Shown here piece after piece: positions 44,500-58,241 of a DNA stretch of 64,000 nt. Positions within the stretch are counted from its first letter, which is position 1, and every line of letters begins with the position of its first letter. Under the pieces are notes generated by a model that saw only the letters and a program-made list of their open reading frames with translations, had not been told where the DNA came from and searched no databases. This DNA is from Populus alba (Eukaryota > Streptophyta > Magnoliopsida > Malpighiales > Salicaceae), in NCBI RefSeq assembly GCF_005239225.2, contig NC_133292.1, positions 10,992,965 through 11,056,964 of the forward strand, written 5' to 3'. The translations under genes were made by a program, and so were the position numbers.

Positions 44500-47400
44500 A
44501 TTTATTAAATGCACAGAAGTTTAGACCAAAAATGTCGAGCAACACAAATTTTCAAGCATAAGATAGAAACTTCTGCAGAGCTTCTTAGATTGCGGCTTGT
44601 AATGCTAGCCACCTAACGTGTTCTCGTGTCATCAATCTAAAACAGATTCAAGTTTACGCCAATTCACGAACAAGCTAAACGTGGACAGATGAAGCTTGTA
44701 AACCCAGGTAAATAAAGATCTCATCTGATGATGATTTATAACATTTTACTCCTTTTTCTTTATATGCCCTAGAGGGGCTTCTTAAGGTTCCTTTGAGTCG
44801 GATTTCAAACTTTACTCATGAGACTCAATGGACCAGAGCTTAAGCCGGCCAGCATGCTTGTAGTAGGTTCAGGTCCTGCAGCAGGCCCAGAGTCTCCCCC
44901 TTCTCTTCTACTTGATTAGTGAACCTTCAGTGAAATTTCCTGTAACGAGCTTCCCGTTCAACTTTTTCAAGATAGCGACTGTCGGCGCGTATTGACAAAA
45001 CATCCATTGAATCCGATGTTAACAGCTTTTTTTTTTAAAAAAAAAAATAAAGATATCCTCTGATGGACTTCGATTAGTTTTTTTTTTTTTCTTCCAAATA
45101 ATCTTAAAAGTATATTTTTTATACGATTGATGCATTTAAAAAATATATTTCCTGAACCATGGTCAAATTTAAAAAGTCAAAAGAGAAAAGATACCTTGTA
45201 GCCTCCTCTCTGCTGGTTGATTTAACGCGGTATGATGGGCACAGAAGAAAAGAAGCCGTGTGCCACAGTTTTGCAACTAGAGATGGAGTTTTTTAACTAG
45301 CTATGTTATAAAAATAATAGTTCTTATATTAGGTAGACAAATAAAGAGATTTTTATTTATTAAAAAGATAAAGAAATTTTTATTGCATTTTATAATGTGA
45401 GAGATACCAAATCAATAAATTTAAATACTGAAAGACAAGCTTTTATATATATAAAATGATGACATTTGACACTTTTAAAATTAATTAATTTAAGTTAATT
45501 GATTAAATATAGGAATTAATTAATTATGAATGGCATCTGCTCTTAAGCTATGAAGAGGTTTGCCTTTAAATTTTATTTATATTATTTTGAAAATATATTA
45601 TTTTTTTTATAAATATCAATTAGAAAACAATTTTTTTCTCTATAAATTCTCTGTTTATATTTATCAAACAAAACATAAATTCTTAAAAAAATAATAGAAT
45701 TTATTGTTTATAAATTTAAAATTTTATTATATCTTAAAGATATATTATTTTAACCTTACATCAAATATTATGAAAATAATTAATATCACGAAGACAATGA
45801 AAATTTGTTTGATATATCCGCTAACCGTATTACATGTGTTTGAAGACTTGAGATTTTGTTTGATATATCCTCATGCTGGTAACTTGGGGTAAAAAAACTC
45901 GTCTAGTTAGGCTTGTAATTAACACAAGAGATCTTTACAGGTAAATTCTTCGAAGTTCTTTACGAACTTTCTTACAAAGCCCCAAATTGGAGTTCGAACT
46001 TTATTGGATGGCCTTCATTTTTATTTTTATTTTTATTTTTATTTCCTAATAAATATATTTTCAAATTCATTTATATAATAAGATTTATTTGTTTGAAATT
46101 TCACCATCTTACCCAACTCGTAATTTACCAAGGAAAAACATATAACTGGATGAAAACTTTTTTGTTTCCTGGTTATTTTTTACTTATTTAATTTTTAAAA
46201 ATATTTTTTATTTATAATGTTTTTATTGTTTCTCCTATTTTAGTTTAAGAACTATAAAATTATTTAGTCTAAAAATATTTTTTTTCTCATTAGTTTAGGA
46301 CTAAGACTAGTATAGATAGAATTATTTATCTTATATTTCTTAACAAAATATTATATTTATTATGTTTTTATAGATAGCCCAATAAGTTAACCTGATGATT
46401 GACTAATCTTGAATCTAATCCAAATTAAATTAGTGAAAAAACTTTTTTTTTTCATTTAAAAAACTAGCATATATAAAATAATTTATCTTGTAATTCATAA
46501 AATAAATATTATATTTCTTATGTTTTTTTAGAATCTAGTCCAAATTAGATTACTAGAAAAATCTATTTTTTTTATAAAAAAAAAAGATTTTTCAAGCTTT
46601 TATTTCAAAAAAAATTATTAAAAATTAGTTGACCTGGTCAATCTCCACCCATCACCCCAGATCATCCTCCAACCCAAATAGAAGAGTAGTATGATAAAAA
46701 AAAAAATAGAAATATCTTTTTACCAAAAAAAATCCAAAATAAAAAGGTTTTTCTTTACGGGCCACAGCAGCAAGAGCCATCCCAATCAAGAATCACGATT
46801 CCATAGCTTGCACTATCACAATGAAGCGCGTTTGGGCCTAATATGTGAGTGAAAGTACCGACTACCGAGACTTGCCCAGTGTTAATTTGGACCAACCAAT
46901 ATTCTAGATTTTTCTTTTTTAAGAAAAAAAGGTGGACCAGAGATAGGGTAGTTGGGCCTGCAGTCACGATTGCATGATTGGGCCTATTGATTGGTTTTTG
47001 GCCAACCAGTATGGGTCAAGGCCTAAAATGGTCATTAAGTAAAAATTGAAAGATTTTATAATAATTATCTCTGCAGGTGACTGATGAGAGTACATGTAAT
47101 TATATATTTCAAACAGTGAGAATTCTCTAAATGAGTTTTTAAAGTAAAGTACGTGTTAAGAAAATGACGCTCAACTCATATTTAAATTCCATAATCTGGA
47201 AGAAAAACTTCCACGGATTTTGATAAAAAAAAATTTATATATTTCACCGACAATAAATATTAAACCCTATAAAATTAACCTTACCAAACCATAAATTACT
47301 ATAATTATTAAACCTGACTCGCCGTCGATACTTCTCCACCTCACAGTCTATAGCCTGCCTGTCTTGGTCTGAGTTGAGAGGCTGAAGGGAAGATCTCTGA

Positions 47401-48900
47401 TGCTCCTATCAATATCAGGTACCGGATTAATCATATCGAGCGAAGAACCCTAACTTGCTATCGTATCAAAGCGATCGGGGAAAGAAGCTTACCCGAACCG
47501 AGCAAATGCTTTCACTGTCTTCTATCCCTGCTGGAATAAAATCTTAATTATGATTTAGGAGGGTTAATCAATCCGGGATAACTTAATTTTTTAAAAAGGT
47601 TAAAATAAAATTATGTTAAATTTTTTTAAAAAAAAATCAATCAATTTTTTATTAGATTTTGGATTATAATTTTTAATTGAGCCAACCAAATCATTTTTTC
47701 CCTTCTACTTCCTTATAAAACCTCGATATAGATTATATATACCACCATCACAAAAAGTTAAGCAAAGCAACGCCTTTGTTTTTGTTTTTTGTTTTTTAAA
47801 TACGTACTTAATCAAGCCTTCTCGTTTTCTACTTGGTAATTACTTGTCTACTCTTTTTATGGGATACGTGTTTACATGTTATTGATTGAGTGCAAAGAAT
47901 TTTGATTTTTGATTTATTTTATCGAAAAAATAGTATATATGCAAATAAACAAACAATAAAATAACATTGCCCCTCTCATGCATATTCTTATATGCTACAG
48001 AAAATTCTAACTGGAACACAAGCATACGTATAATTGGCTTAAAAGTAGATATTTTTCTTCTTTTCGTGAATGGATCGTACTCCATTATTTTTGCATCAAT
48101 GATTAATGTCGTCTATACCCTCCACTATCCTTTCAAGATTTGTCCTTTTAATTACTGTTTTAATTTGTCCATACTGTGTGCCCTTCCATGCATCCACCAG
48201 GCCATTCACCCCACATGAAATTTGAATCAATTAAAACAATACTCTCACTCGAGTTTTTTTTTTAATTTTCTTTGACATTCTTTCGGTTAAATTTGGATTT
48301 TCTTATAAAAAAATTAGAATAGTAATTTAAAGATTTTAGAAGATCAATATCATATGAAAAAGTTTTTAAAAAATAGCAAATTTTCATCTTGACATATATA
48401 CTTCTAAAATACAATACTTACTGAATATTATTATTTCTAAACATGATAAGATAATTATTATATTTTATAAATTCAATAATTTAACATGTCGGACTTCATA
48501 AGCCGGGCATGTTATGGACACCCCCCCCCTTTAAACTCTAGTGATAAAAAAACAAAAAAAAAACAAGCCTGCAGATAAAAGAAAATGGTGTGGGGTTGTT
48601 AAAAAGAAGTTGTTAATCATATTTCGTCATGGTTAGAAACTGTGAAAAAATTATAATTAATATATTTATTGAATATCATGTTTGTAACTTTAATTAACTA
48701 TCAAACGGTGATATTTTGTTATAAAACTTTTTATTTATGTCCCATTTCACTATTTATTTGCATTCCATGCCCAATTTTTCCGGAAAAAACATGTATAGAA
48801 AAGGACATGTCAGCCAACCAGCCACCCACCCATTAATATCCGCTCCTTTTCGAGTGTGGTATGCGCAAGTTCTTCAGAAGCAAAGCGAGCTAGTAGAGTT
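44500..48900. other. AT-rich intergenic DNA
   Basis: No gene could be supported. Runs of T and A dominate, with a TTTTTA-type short tandem repeat at about 46018-46045. A mixed-composition patch at 47315-47520 contains a minus-strand 28-codon frame beginning at an ATG (MINPVPDIDRSIRDLPFSLS) next to an AGGGTT word, which may be a remnant of a gene leader or first exon. Confidence 0.5.
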
Positions 48901-48965
48901 TTAACGTTAAAGAAAAAAGCAGGACCTAGAGGGCTATTGCTAGATTTTCTGAGAAAAAGAAGGGC

Positions 48966-51900
48966 ATGGAGAAGTTCACAGAATTGATCCACCTCTTTGT
49001 CACTGTATTCCTCTCCACCTTCGCTAGCTTAATGGTGCTTCCGGCCGTAACCGATGTCACCATGGTAGCAGTTTGTCCAGGTCAAGATGAGTGCTCCCTT
49101 GCCATTTACCTCACCGGATTCCAGCAAGCCGTACGCTACTCTCTTTATATTTTTATTTATTTTCCTTCATCTTTATCCATTGGAGAAATTGCGAATTCTC
49201 AGTAGGGGTGATTGATTATGCATTTCTTTAATTTGCATGGCTTACATGATCTCTGAAGAGACGATGGAGACTATAAACAGAACCAGAAAGGGTTTTCAAG
49301 AAATTCCATATGAACTCATTTTCTTTAATAGAAAACAATCAGTGCATGTCCATGTGCCTTTTAATTTAATCACACAAGACAATTAAAGAACTATTTAAAA
49401 AACATTTCTTTTGGAAGAACACACACAAAAAAAAAGGGTTCTTGAGGTTTCCCAGAAACTCATCTTTTTTAATTGAAAAAACCTTAGTGCCATATATACA
49501 TATGCCCTTTTCTAGTACCCTCTTGATGTCTATATCAATATACGCCATGCAAGGATATGTAGATGGCGATGGCGTATCATTTGGCTTGCAACTCTTCAGT
49601 GTCTCTTCAGTGTCTCTTCTGTGTCCCTTCTGTCTACCCACAGAGTTCCACCTGCAACTCAAACCTACCAAGAAAGATGTTGATAGCCATGCATCCATCT
49701 GCATAACAGGCAATATCATGATCTTTTTCCTCGGAGGTTCCCTAGCAGAACATGACATCAACTTTCATCTTACATGACAAAACTGGTTAGTTAATTACTA
49801 GTTAAGGATGCAGAAGCAGTACTGAATTTTATTCATTTGATGAGTAATTCTTTCTGAAATAAATTTCTACTATCAGTTATTGATGAGATGGATCTCACTG
49901 ATCAAATGGTTAGATTTTCTCAGAAAATTAATCTTAATTTCAGGACAAATAGCATCACTCTTTTATTCTTGTTTAATATTTCTTCACAGTAAGTTTTCTT
50001 AGATACTATTTATGATGTGTAAACAAGGGTGTCTCTCTCCATTCTCATCACAGCGACACTTACCCCACTCCTACAGGAAGACAAAATCTAGGGCTATAAT
50101 TGAAGTAGTCCAATACTCATAACTGAAGTATTCCAAGTACTCATAATTGAAGTCACTTCTGTTTCCCACTATTGATGCATCTATGTCTTAGAGTACTGTT
50201 TGTTAATGTTTTTTTGTTTTTTTTATTTATTTTTAATACAGCATACCTGAATAATTTAAAATCATAAAAAAGATAATTTAAAATTATTTTTTAGATGCAA
50301 AAACAATTTAGTTACTTGGAAGAATCAAGAGTTTTACTTGAGCCTCAAAGGGGGCAAGAAGGAAATGATATAAAATACTATTAATTACTTAGTGATGAAT
50401 CTATGATGCAGATTATAGGATTGGGAACAGTTGTGATGTTGCCGCTTATTGGGAATCTATCAGACCAATATGGAAGGAAAGCTCTGCTCACGCTTCCTAT
50501 GACTCTCTCCATTATTCCTTTAGGTAATCATTCCTTATACAGTTAAGGTGTTTGTTACTAGAAGTATTTTTTAAAAATTAATTTTATTTTTATTTTTATT
50601 TTTATTTTAAATTAATATAATTTTAATGTTTTTAAATTATTTTGATGAGAACATCACAATTTCACAAATCAATTTCATAGTTATCCACAAGCTATGATTG
50701 TTGTCCTCCTAAGTGCCCGGAGGGATATGGTCCTACTGCACAAGGGCCCCACTGGCACAATGGATCGGTGGTGTGATCGTAAGCATGTCTTTTCATCAAA
50801 AATATCTATCTAATGGGTATACATGGCTTTGCATTTATTCACGCATGTCGGCATCTTTAGCGGTGTCGTTTTTGTCAAACCAGCTTCACCCATTGTCAAA
50901 TATTTATTAAACCACCGCCCCCACCCCAGTTGAAAAACTTGTAATTTTCTAGATTGAGATTTAATTTAAATTATAAAAAAACTATATTTTTAAAATACAA
51001 TAATTGATTTACCCAGTAACCTGGGTACAAAAGCTAGTATCTTCTCCCAGCTCATTCAACAATTATTTTTATATTTAAATGCGTTTTAAAAATTTATTTA
51101 ATTTTAAAAAATTAAATCCATGGTTTTTTAATGTTTTTTTTTATAATTTTTACATGATAATGTTAAAAAATTTAAAAAATATTTTAATATATTTTTAAAT
51201 AACATATAATGTACACCACGGCACTAACGACAGTTGACTTTTGTCATAATCTGATGTTCTGTTGCGTTCACTTTTTCTTTCTCCTATGTAACTTGTAGTT
51301 GGTGAACCGTCTTTATCATTCTCACATTTTCAGAAAAAAAATAATTCCAAAATTTGTAAATTCTTTAATCACAGAGAGGTCACGTTTCTTGACTTTTGTC
51401 AACATCCGTCATGGTATCCTTAGGAACCGCCAAGTATTAGTGTCGGACGGCTCTAGAAATTTCTTGACATGTGAATCTATAGCATTCGTAAAGTGGCCCC
51501 CCGCACAGGAGCTAGTGATAGGGGAATCTAGGATATAGGCTGGATTTTAGCCGTTACATTTTTCATATTAAATTAATGAAGATAAAGGAAAATAGAATTT
51601 AATTTCTTTAGAATTAAGCCTTCTAATCAAATAAATTTATTCAACATCATGAAAGTCTTCTTCACAATATTATTACAATTTTTAAATATTAAAAAATAAT
51701 ATTTTTCTCTTGCTTGAGATATTTATCATTTTACATTTAATCTATTTATCACTATTTTTTTATTTTTATTTTTATAGTATTTTTTCTTTATATATTTTTT
51801 TGAAAAAAAAATATTATTTTCTATTTTTTATAATTTAAATATTTATCATTCTATATTTGACTTATATATATCATTTTTATTTTATTTTAATACTGGAGAA

Positions 51901-54713
51901 TCAATACCTTGTTTATGATCAATTGAAATGGAAAGATTTCAATTGAAAATAAAAATTGATTTATTTTGCTTCTAAATTTTTTATTTTTTTACACATTCCC
52001 AAGGTTTGGTATTAAAAATTAAATTGTTGTTGTTGTTGTTGTTATTTGATTTATTTATCTATTTATTGCAGTTATATTGGCATATAGCAGGACAACCGGG
52101 TTCTTCTATGCCTACTATGCGCTCAGGACCCTCACAGCTATGATCTGTGAAGGGAGCATCGACTGCCTTGCTCTTGCTTACGTGGTAGTTATCTCTAATC
52201 AATCTAATTACTTTGTAGCAACTTTTGCTTGCCAGACGATATGTCGTGGGGCAGTTCTTACCGTTAAGTTTCATCTCCTAAAAACATTCAGGCAGACAAC
52301 GTTTTAGAGAGACAAAGAACATCAGTATTTGGAATTCTGTCTGGCATAACAACAGCCGCGCTTGTCTGTGGAACCCTAGCTGCTCGTTTCCTCTCCACTG
52401 CTTTGACATTTCAGGTTTCTGTTGCTAAAAATACCTTAAAAGAAGTGTGCCTCTCTTTTGGCCACCGTTAGTTAACGTTGTTAGTCCATTCTAGGTTGCC
52501 GCATTGGTGTCAATGCTTGCCGCCGTGTACATGAGAATCTTCGTCGAGGAAAGTCTACCAAATAGCGAAAATTTGACGCAGCCAATCTTGAAGAGCGGAC
52601 AGGATGATCACTGTCAAGATGATGGTGATTTACCCAGGAAGATGATGGTATCTAAGAAGATTCCATCAATTCAGGCTGTCATTAGCTTGCTGAAGAGCAG
52701 GTAGGAGTAGTTAAGGATTGAGTATAAGGCAAATGCAAAAACATCTTGTGCTTTACTCGAACCGCCACAGTTCATGTTCTTCTAGTAAGATATCAGATTC
52801 TGTGACTGTGTTGCAGCGTAACATTTTCGCAAGCAGCAATTGTTGCATTCTTCAATAGTCTTTCATATGGTGGACTGCAGGCTTCTATCATGGTACAGAA
52901 CTCTCTTCCTTAATGGTGATGTTACTCTCTTTATAGATCGTCAATCTTAATAATCTGAAAATGCCTTTTCCACCAATAGAGCTGATTACAACGCCAAAAC
53001 TTCTGGGAAATTCAATTTCTCAGTTAAAGTCTAAAATGTTGAACTAAGTGAAGAGACAAACAAGAACAACCAAGTAAAGGTTGAAAACACAATTGAACAA
53101 CCCTGAAATGAGACAGCATATTAGGAAATATCCATAACATTCATCAGAATTTCTGGTTTCCAACTCGAATGATTTGTGCTATGCAGTACTACTTGAAGGC
53201 TCGTTTTCACTTCAGCAAAAACCAGTATGCTGATCTAATGCTACTTCTTGGTGTTTCAGGAATGGCATCACAGGTACGCATTTACAAAATTGCGTGTTGC
53301 TAAAATATTTATTTCTTTCCTCTCAATATCTTCTACTCCTTTGCGTTTCATATCACATAATTGTCGGCTGATAAATTCAGTCACCGGAGCTTATTACCCA
53401 ATTCTAGTGAATTTCACAGCTGCTTTTCATGCCCTTGTTGTCACCACTTGTAGCAGAGGAAAAACTACTGGCAATAGGGCTTCTAGGGGGCATTGCAAAT
53501 GTAAGAGCCTTAACCTTACTTAGCTTGTTTGCGTTTATTCATGCTGATGAACTAAGACAACACAAGTTGGCCTAAAATGCTGGTGATTTTACCCGAAATC
53601 TTGCAGGCACTGCTGTACAGTGTAGCATGGTCACCTTGGGTAATGCTTGAACTAATTTACATTTTTTTTGCATCTTTTATTCCAGATTGTCCTCTTCTCC
53701 TTGAGATCGTGGTATTATATCTCAGTTTTTTGAGTTCTATCTTCTGATTTCTTTGTGTTTATGAAATTGGTGGACCATGTGTAAGAAGATGTTGATTTCT
53801 CTTACTGTTTTTCTTTTCCGATTCTTGTTGCTTATGACACTGAAAGTAAGTTTCCATTGTGGGCAGGTCCCGTATGCCACTACCATTTTTTCGGTTTTTG
53901 CAGTTTTCATCCCTCCGTGTGTAAGTAATTTACTCTCATCTTCATGAAAGATCTCTTTGACTGAGGAAGTCTTATTACTGATGTAATTCCTACAGTTTCG
54001 CAGCATCGTGTCCAAACAAATAGGGCCTAATGAGCAGGTAACACTTAGTTAAGAATGGCTGAAGTCTTCTGCTTGATACTGATAGCCTCCATTTTCTCTG
54101 TATATTGTAAACGCGCTTACAGGCTCGAACTTTTCAGAAAGTCATCAGAACCAATCTTCTGTGTATTTTGATCTGCATTTTAACTGTCAACAAAGAGCAA
54201 AATCGTTAAATGCAGCCCATCCATCTTTAACTGATCACGTTTTTAACTAGAGGAACAAGGACACCCCAATTCATTCATATTTTTCTTCGACTCATAAAAA
54301 CTCATCTCAGGGGAAGGCTCAAGGATGCATTTCAGGAATAATCTCCTTGGCAAACATCATCTCCCCCTTAATCTATAGTCCTCTGACAGGTATGTGAAAA
54401 TTGACAAAAGTGAAACTTTATGAACTGAAGTCATCAGAATTAACTTCTCCCTCTGTTCTCCAGCTCTATTCCTGTCTGAGGATGCACCATTTAATTTCCC
54501 TGGCTTCATTTTTTTGTGCATTGGATTTTCAACAGTATGAGCTTTACCCTAATCTCTCTTTTCTACTGTAATACTAGAATTTTTCTGATGGCTCATGGAT
54601 TTAATGTCGTGAATAATGTTGTGCAGATGATTGCGTTCTTTCAGAGTCTTCTGATAAGGCCTGCTCCTCCTATTTCAAGTCACAAAAGCAGCAGCAACTG
54701 CATTCTAGCCTAG
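48966..54713 (+). CDS. MFS transporter, HIAT1/MFSD14-like
   Basis: Fourteen exons give 442 residues: 48966-49130, 50412-50523, 52072-52184, 52292-52414, 52495-52700, 52817-52892, 53187-53273, 53420-53500, 53607-53639, 53867-53920, 53996-54037, 54311-54389, 54464-54534, 54627-54713 (1329 nt). TM1 lies at about 7-28. The MFS motif A reads GNLSDQYGRKALL (69-81) between TM2 and TM3. A charged central loop (about 170-220, KSGQDDHCQDDGDLP) separates two six-helix halves, and TM helices continue to near the C-terminus (MIAFFQSLLI). This matches plant hippocampus-abundant-transcript-like proteins, some annotated as tetracycline transporters or MEE15. The transported substrate is not known. From memory, Arabidopsis has such genes (At2g16970-At2g16990) beside TRN1 (At2g16950), as here. 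Introns 1 and 2 are long (1.3 and 1.5 kb). No breaks seen. Confidence 0.93.
49588..49632 (+). repeat. Short tandem repeat in MFS intron 1
   Basis: About three units of a 13-base word (CTCTTCAGTGTCT) with decay in the last unit. Confidence 0.6.
50095..50160 (+). repeat. Short tandem repeat in MFS intron 1
   Basis: About two and a half units of a roughly 27-base word containing CCAAGTACTCATAATTGAAG. Confidence 0.55.
51100..51215 (+). repeat. AT-rich dispersed repeat, copy 5, in MFS intron 2
   Basis: Contains ATTTTAATATATTTTTAAAT, the core of the dispersed family, and lies within the second intron of the transporter gene. Confidence 0.45.
52024..52043 (+). repeat. (TTG)n microsatellite
   Basis: Six to seven TTG units about 30 bases before the acceptor of MFS exon 3, within its pyrimidine-rich approach. 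Confidence 0.85.
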
Positions 54714-55800
54714 ACCTAGTGTGATTGGAATTACCCTTTTAATGTACAGGAGGAAGCTCTCTACAAACTTCATGTACCACTAGTGGTGATATTCCAGAGA
54801 GCCCCTCATAAGAAAGCTAAGAACAGAGCTTGGAAGAAGTTCTCCACACTGTTATATGCATAATAGACGTTCAATTCGCGTACAAGCACCTGCCAGAAAT
54901 CTTTATGCCTCAGCCTTTTCTTTAGATGGGAGATTAGAATTTAATGATATGAATCTTCTTCAATCACAAAGAAGCAGCATCGTCGTGTTTAACTATCTAC
55001 AGCTGGGAAAAAATTACAAAAAAAACAAAGGAATGGGTGATTTTCTGTGCCCCTAGACACATCTCCCTGTTCATTGTAGCAGTGTAATTATGTTTTTCCC
55101 CTTGAGATAAAAAAAAAAAAAAAAACTGGTTATGCTTGCAACTGACGGTACAATTATCTTTTGTAAAAGGTGCATTAATCGTTGCAAAATTGAATGAGGA
55201 TAAATTGATTCGGACACATCTTTTATTACAGTAAAATAACTATTTTAATCTTAAAAGCCAAAAAAAAATTAATTAATTAAGTTTTCACATAGCAGCTTTT
55301 TAGTCTTTTTTTTAAACAACTTACATACGGTCATAGCTCTTAGAAAAAAAAATGAAAAGAACATGCAGGGGTTCTGTCTTTTCCATTTAAAATAACAATG
55401 AAATTGCAAAACTATCCTTGGAATCCGAATAAAAATCTAAGATTAATTTGAAGGGTGTCTTAGTCTTTCTATTCTGATTTTGTTGTCATTTTTTTATTTA
55501 GTTAGAGACTTTATGGTAATTAAATATTATTTAAAAAAAACTGTCAACGCGCGCGCTAGAGCATGATAGTCTCTGTTCCATTCAAGTGGCACATGATGTC
55601 CTTTTCTATTGTCAAAAGTCCTACTTCTAAGGCAGCATTGGAAGCAGCGAGTCATCCTTTTTCCAACAGTTTAGCATGTGCTTATGAAAGAGGTCTGGTT
55701 AGACTATGATTGAGGTTTTTTTTTTTTCTTTTTCTTATATCTTTTCTCTCTTATTCCCTAGAAATTCACCTATGACCTTCCGAAAAATAATTGTGTACTC
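54714..55800. other. 3' flank of the MFS gene
   Basis: No gene seen. Probable 3' UTR to about 55100, then AT-rich DNA with poly-A runs. Confidence 0.5.
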
Positions 55801-55819
55801 GGGTTTGTGATTTTAACAA

Positions 55820-57300
55820 TTTTGGCCCTTCTTCTTTTTTATTATTGTTTATTTAGCTTTTGATGTTTTTTTTTCAATTTCATCCTTGAGCATTTTATTC
55901 AATTTGATTTTTTATCCAATTTGATCCCTTTACTTTTGATTGTTATATTTCTATGTTTTATACTTTTCTTTAATATTATTTTTTTGCAATTTCATACCTT
56001 TCAATTTTATTGCATTTGTTTTCTTAATTCATTTTTTATCATCATTCTTTTGATTTATATATTCTTATTATTTTCTTGATTTTTTTTCATTTTTGTTGCT
56101 CAACATTTAATTTAATATGATTTTTTATCCAATTTTGATCCTTATTCTTTCGATTACTTTTTTATTATTATCCTTTTCTTAGTTTTTTTTGTTTTTCAAT
56201 TTAGCCCCTGATTATTTTCTTTTACTTTTTTATACAATATTTGGTTTGTATTGTTTGAGTTTTAAATTGTTTTATTATTGAATATTTTACTTTATTTTTT
56301 TTTTGCGGTTGCCTTCCAATAGGGCAATTGTTTATTAAATTTGTTTTTTCAAATTCATAATTTGACATTTAATTATTAATCTCATAGCTTCATTGTTTGT
56401 TTCATTTTTTTTTGTTGCATTATCTCGATCTCGTATTTTGGGTAATAGTTTAGTCAAGTTAAGCATGGTTGACTTATTTTTTTTAACAAATTGATTTTTT
56501 ATATATAATTTCATCATTCGGTGTTAAATTATTGGTCCTTGAACCATGTGATTTTCACTTTTATTTATGTTTGGTTATATCGAGTGTGAGTTAGTCAAGC
56601 TAACTCAAGTTAGTTTGTATTTTCATACTCAATTTTTTTTATTTAACTTTGGTGTTTTTTCTATAGGTCCTTCTTTTGGAAGTCTTTTTTTTTTTTTTTT
56701 TTTTTTATCCTGGTTTCATGTTGCGAGCAGCGGGTTGGTCGAGTTGTCCGAGTGGACTCGTTTTTTTCCTTAATTTTTTTATAACTATTTTTTTCTATTT
56801 CATCATTTGTCTTAAATTATTTATCCTTGAGCTTTGTTATTTTTTTTTAATTCTTTTATTGTTTCATTATTTTGAAAGTGGGTTGGTCAAGCTATTCTAG
56901 GTCAATTTGCATTTTCTTTATTAATATTTTTTTTTATTTAATTTCGGTCTTTTTTGTTAGGTACTTCTTTTGGAAGTCTTATTTTTGTATCCTAATCACT
57001 TGTCTTGAGTGATAGGTTAGTCAAGTCAATCTAGGTTGGCTCAATTTTTTTTTTTAATTTTTTTTATTGAACTTTGGTCTTTTTTTTGAATCCTTTATTT
57101 GATATTCTTTTTTTAATCATAATTTCATATTGAGGGTTGTGGGTTCATCAAATTAGCCTAAATTAACTTGAGTTTTCTTCTTCAGCGATATAATTTTGAT
57201 TTTTTTTGTTTTTATTTTTAATATTAAATTATTTTATTAGATCTTGAACTTTATAATTTCTTTTCGCAGGTTGATTCGGTCTCAAATCTCAAATTACGGG
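55820..57300 (+). repeat. Diverged T-rich repeat array
   Basis: This is about 1.5 kb of strongly T-biased DNA. The first half repeats words like CAATTTGATCCCTTTACTTT and CAATTTCATCC. The second half has three to four loose units, each holding a GGGTTGGTCAAG-type word (near 56731, 56880, 57024, 57146) followed by a T tract and a CTTCTTTTGGAAGTCT-type word (near 56670 and 56965). Open frames here are low-complexity and not genes. It is probably the remains of a transposon-derived repeat. Confidence 0.6.
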
Positions 57301-58241
57301 TTTGTCTCCAACTATCACCATCTAAATATTTTTTTTTAATGTTGAAAAAAATTTAATCCAGATTGCGGCACAATGCATAACACAGTACACCTATATAGTG
57401 TCATTGCTAAAGCGTAGGGAGGACTATTCTGTTTTATTTTGCTAAACAAAGAAAAAAAAAAAACCTGTCTTAAACTGCAATGTTTCCTGTTTCTGTTTGT
57501 AACCAAGTTAAAGCCAGCAGTTTTTTAAATGGAATGATAGATTACCAATGTATATCGTACAAAAACTACTTTCTTGAGCTTTTACAGCTGAAGGGGTGGT
57601 CACATAATTTTCTCAAGAAAAAATAAAAACACTTGGAGCTGTCCAAAGTTCTAAGCTTAAAATTTTAGTAGAAACTCCCCATGTTTTTAATCAGTCCAGG
57701 TGAGAGGCTCCATGGATTGCTGTTGATGAACAAATGCTTACCGTCAAGGAGATCACATAATTTTGTCAAGATACTTCCGTTCCGAGAGAACGCTTTTATG
57801 GCACACCAAGCACTGCTCTTTCCTCGTCACATTTCCTGGACCATAATTTTTTTATAACAGGAATGATCAAAGAGAGCGGAGCAGCATGATTCCCAGATAT
57901 CGATTCAAGCTTCATTTACTGATAGCAACAATATTTCAAATAAAAATACCAGCCATGATCTGGGAATGACATCATTGACGAGCAGAGACCAGCCAAAGAA
58001 TTTTATGTAGCAGCCTAAAAGTCGTTTCTGTAATCCGCAAATTTGGTTGGAAGACATTATATAACAGAAAAAAATATACAGAAAAAAAGGAGGAGAAAGT
58101 AACAATTGGTGAATGAAAAATTTAAATGCAGAATAACATAGCTAGTCAACACAGCTCAATAACAGTCAAAGCTAAAACCGTATACTATGTACATTTAACT
58201 ACCGCTTTTTCACAGGCCAAAAGGTTACTAAATGGCATCTC
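57300..58241. other. Intergenic DNA and 3' flank of the WD40 gene
   Basis: No gene seen beyond the probable 3' UTR of the minus-strand WD40 gene. Confidence 0.5.

Noticed and set aside
49366..49777. Two opposite-strand frames of more than 110 codons in the first MFS intron
   Set aside because: They overlap each other, have no recognisable domain and lie between well-supported exons of the transporter.
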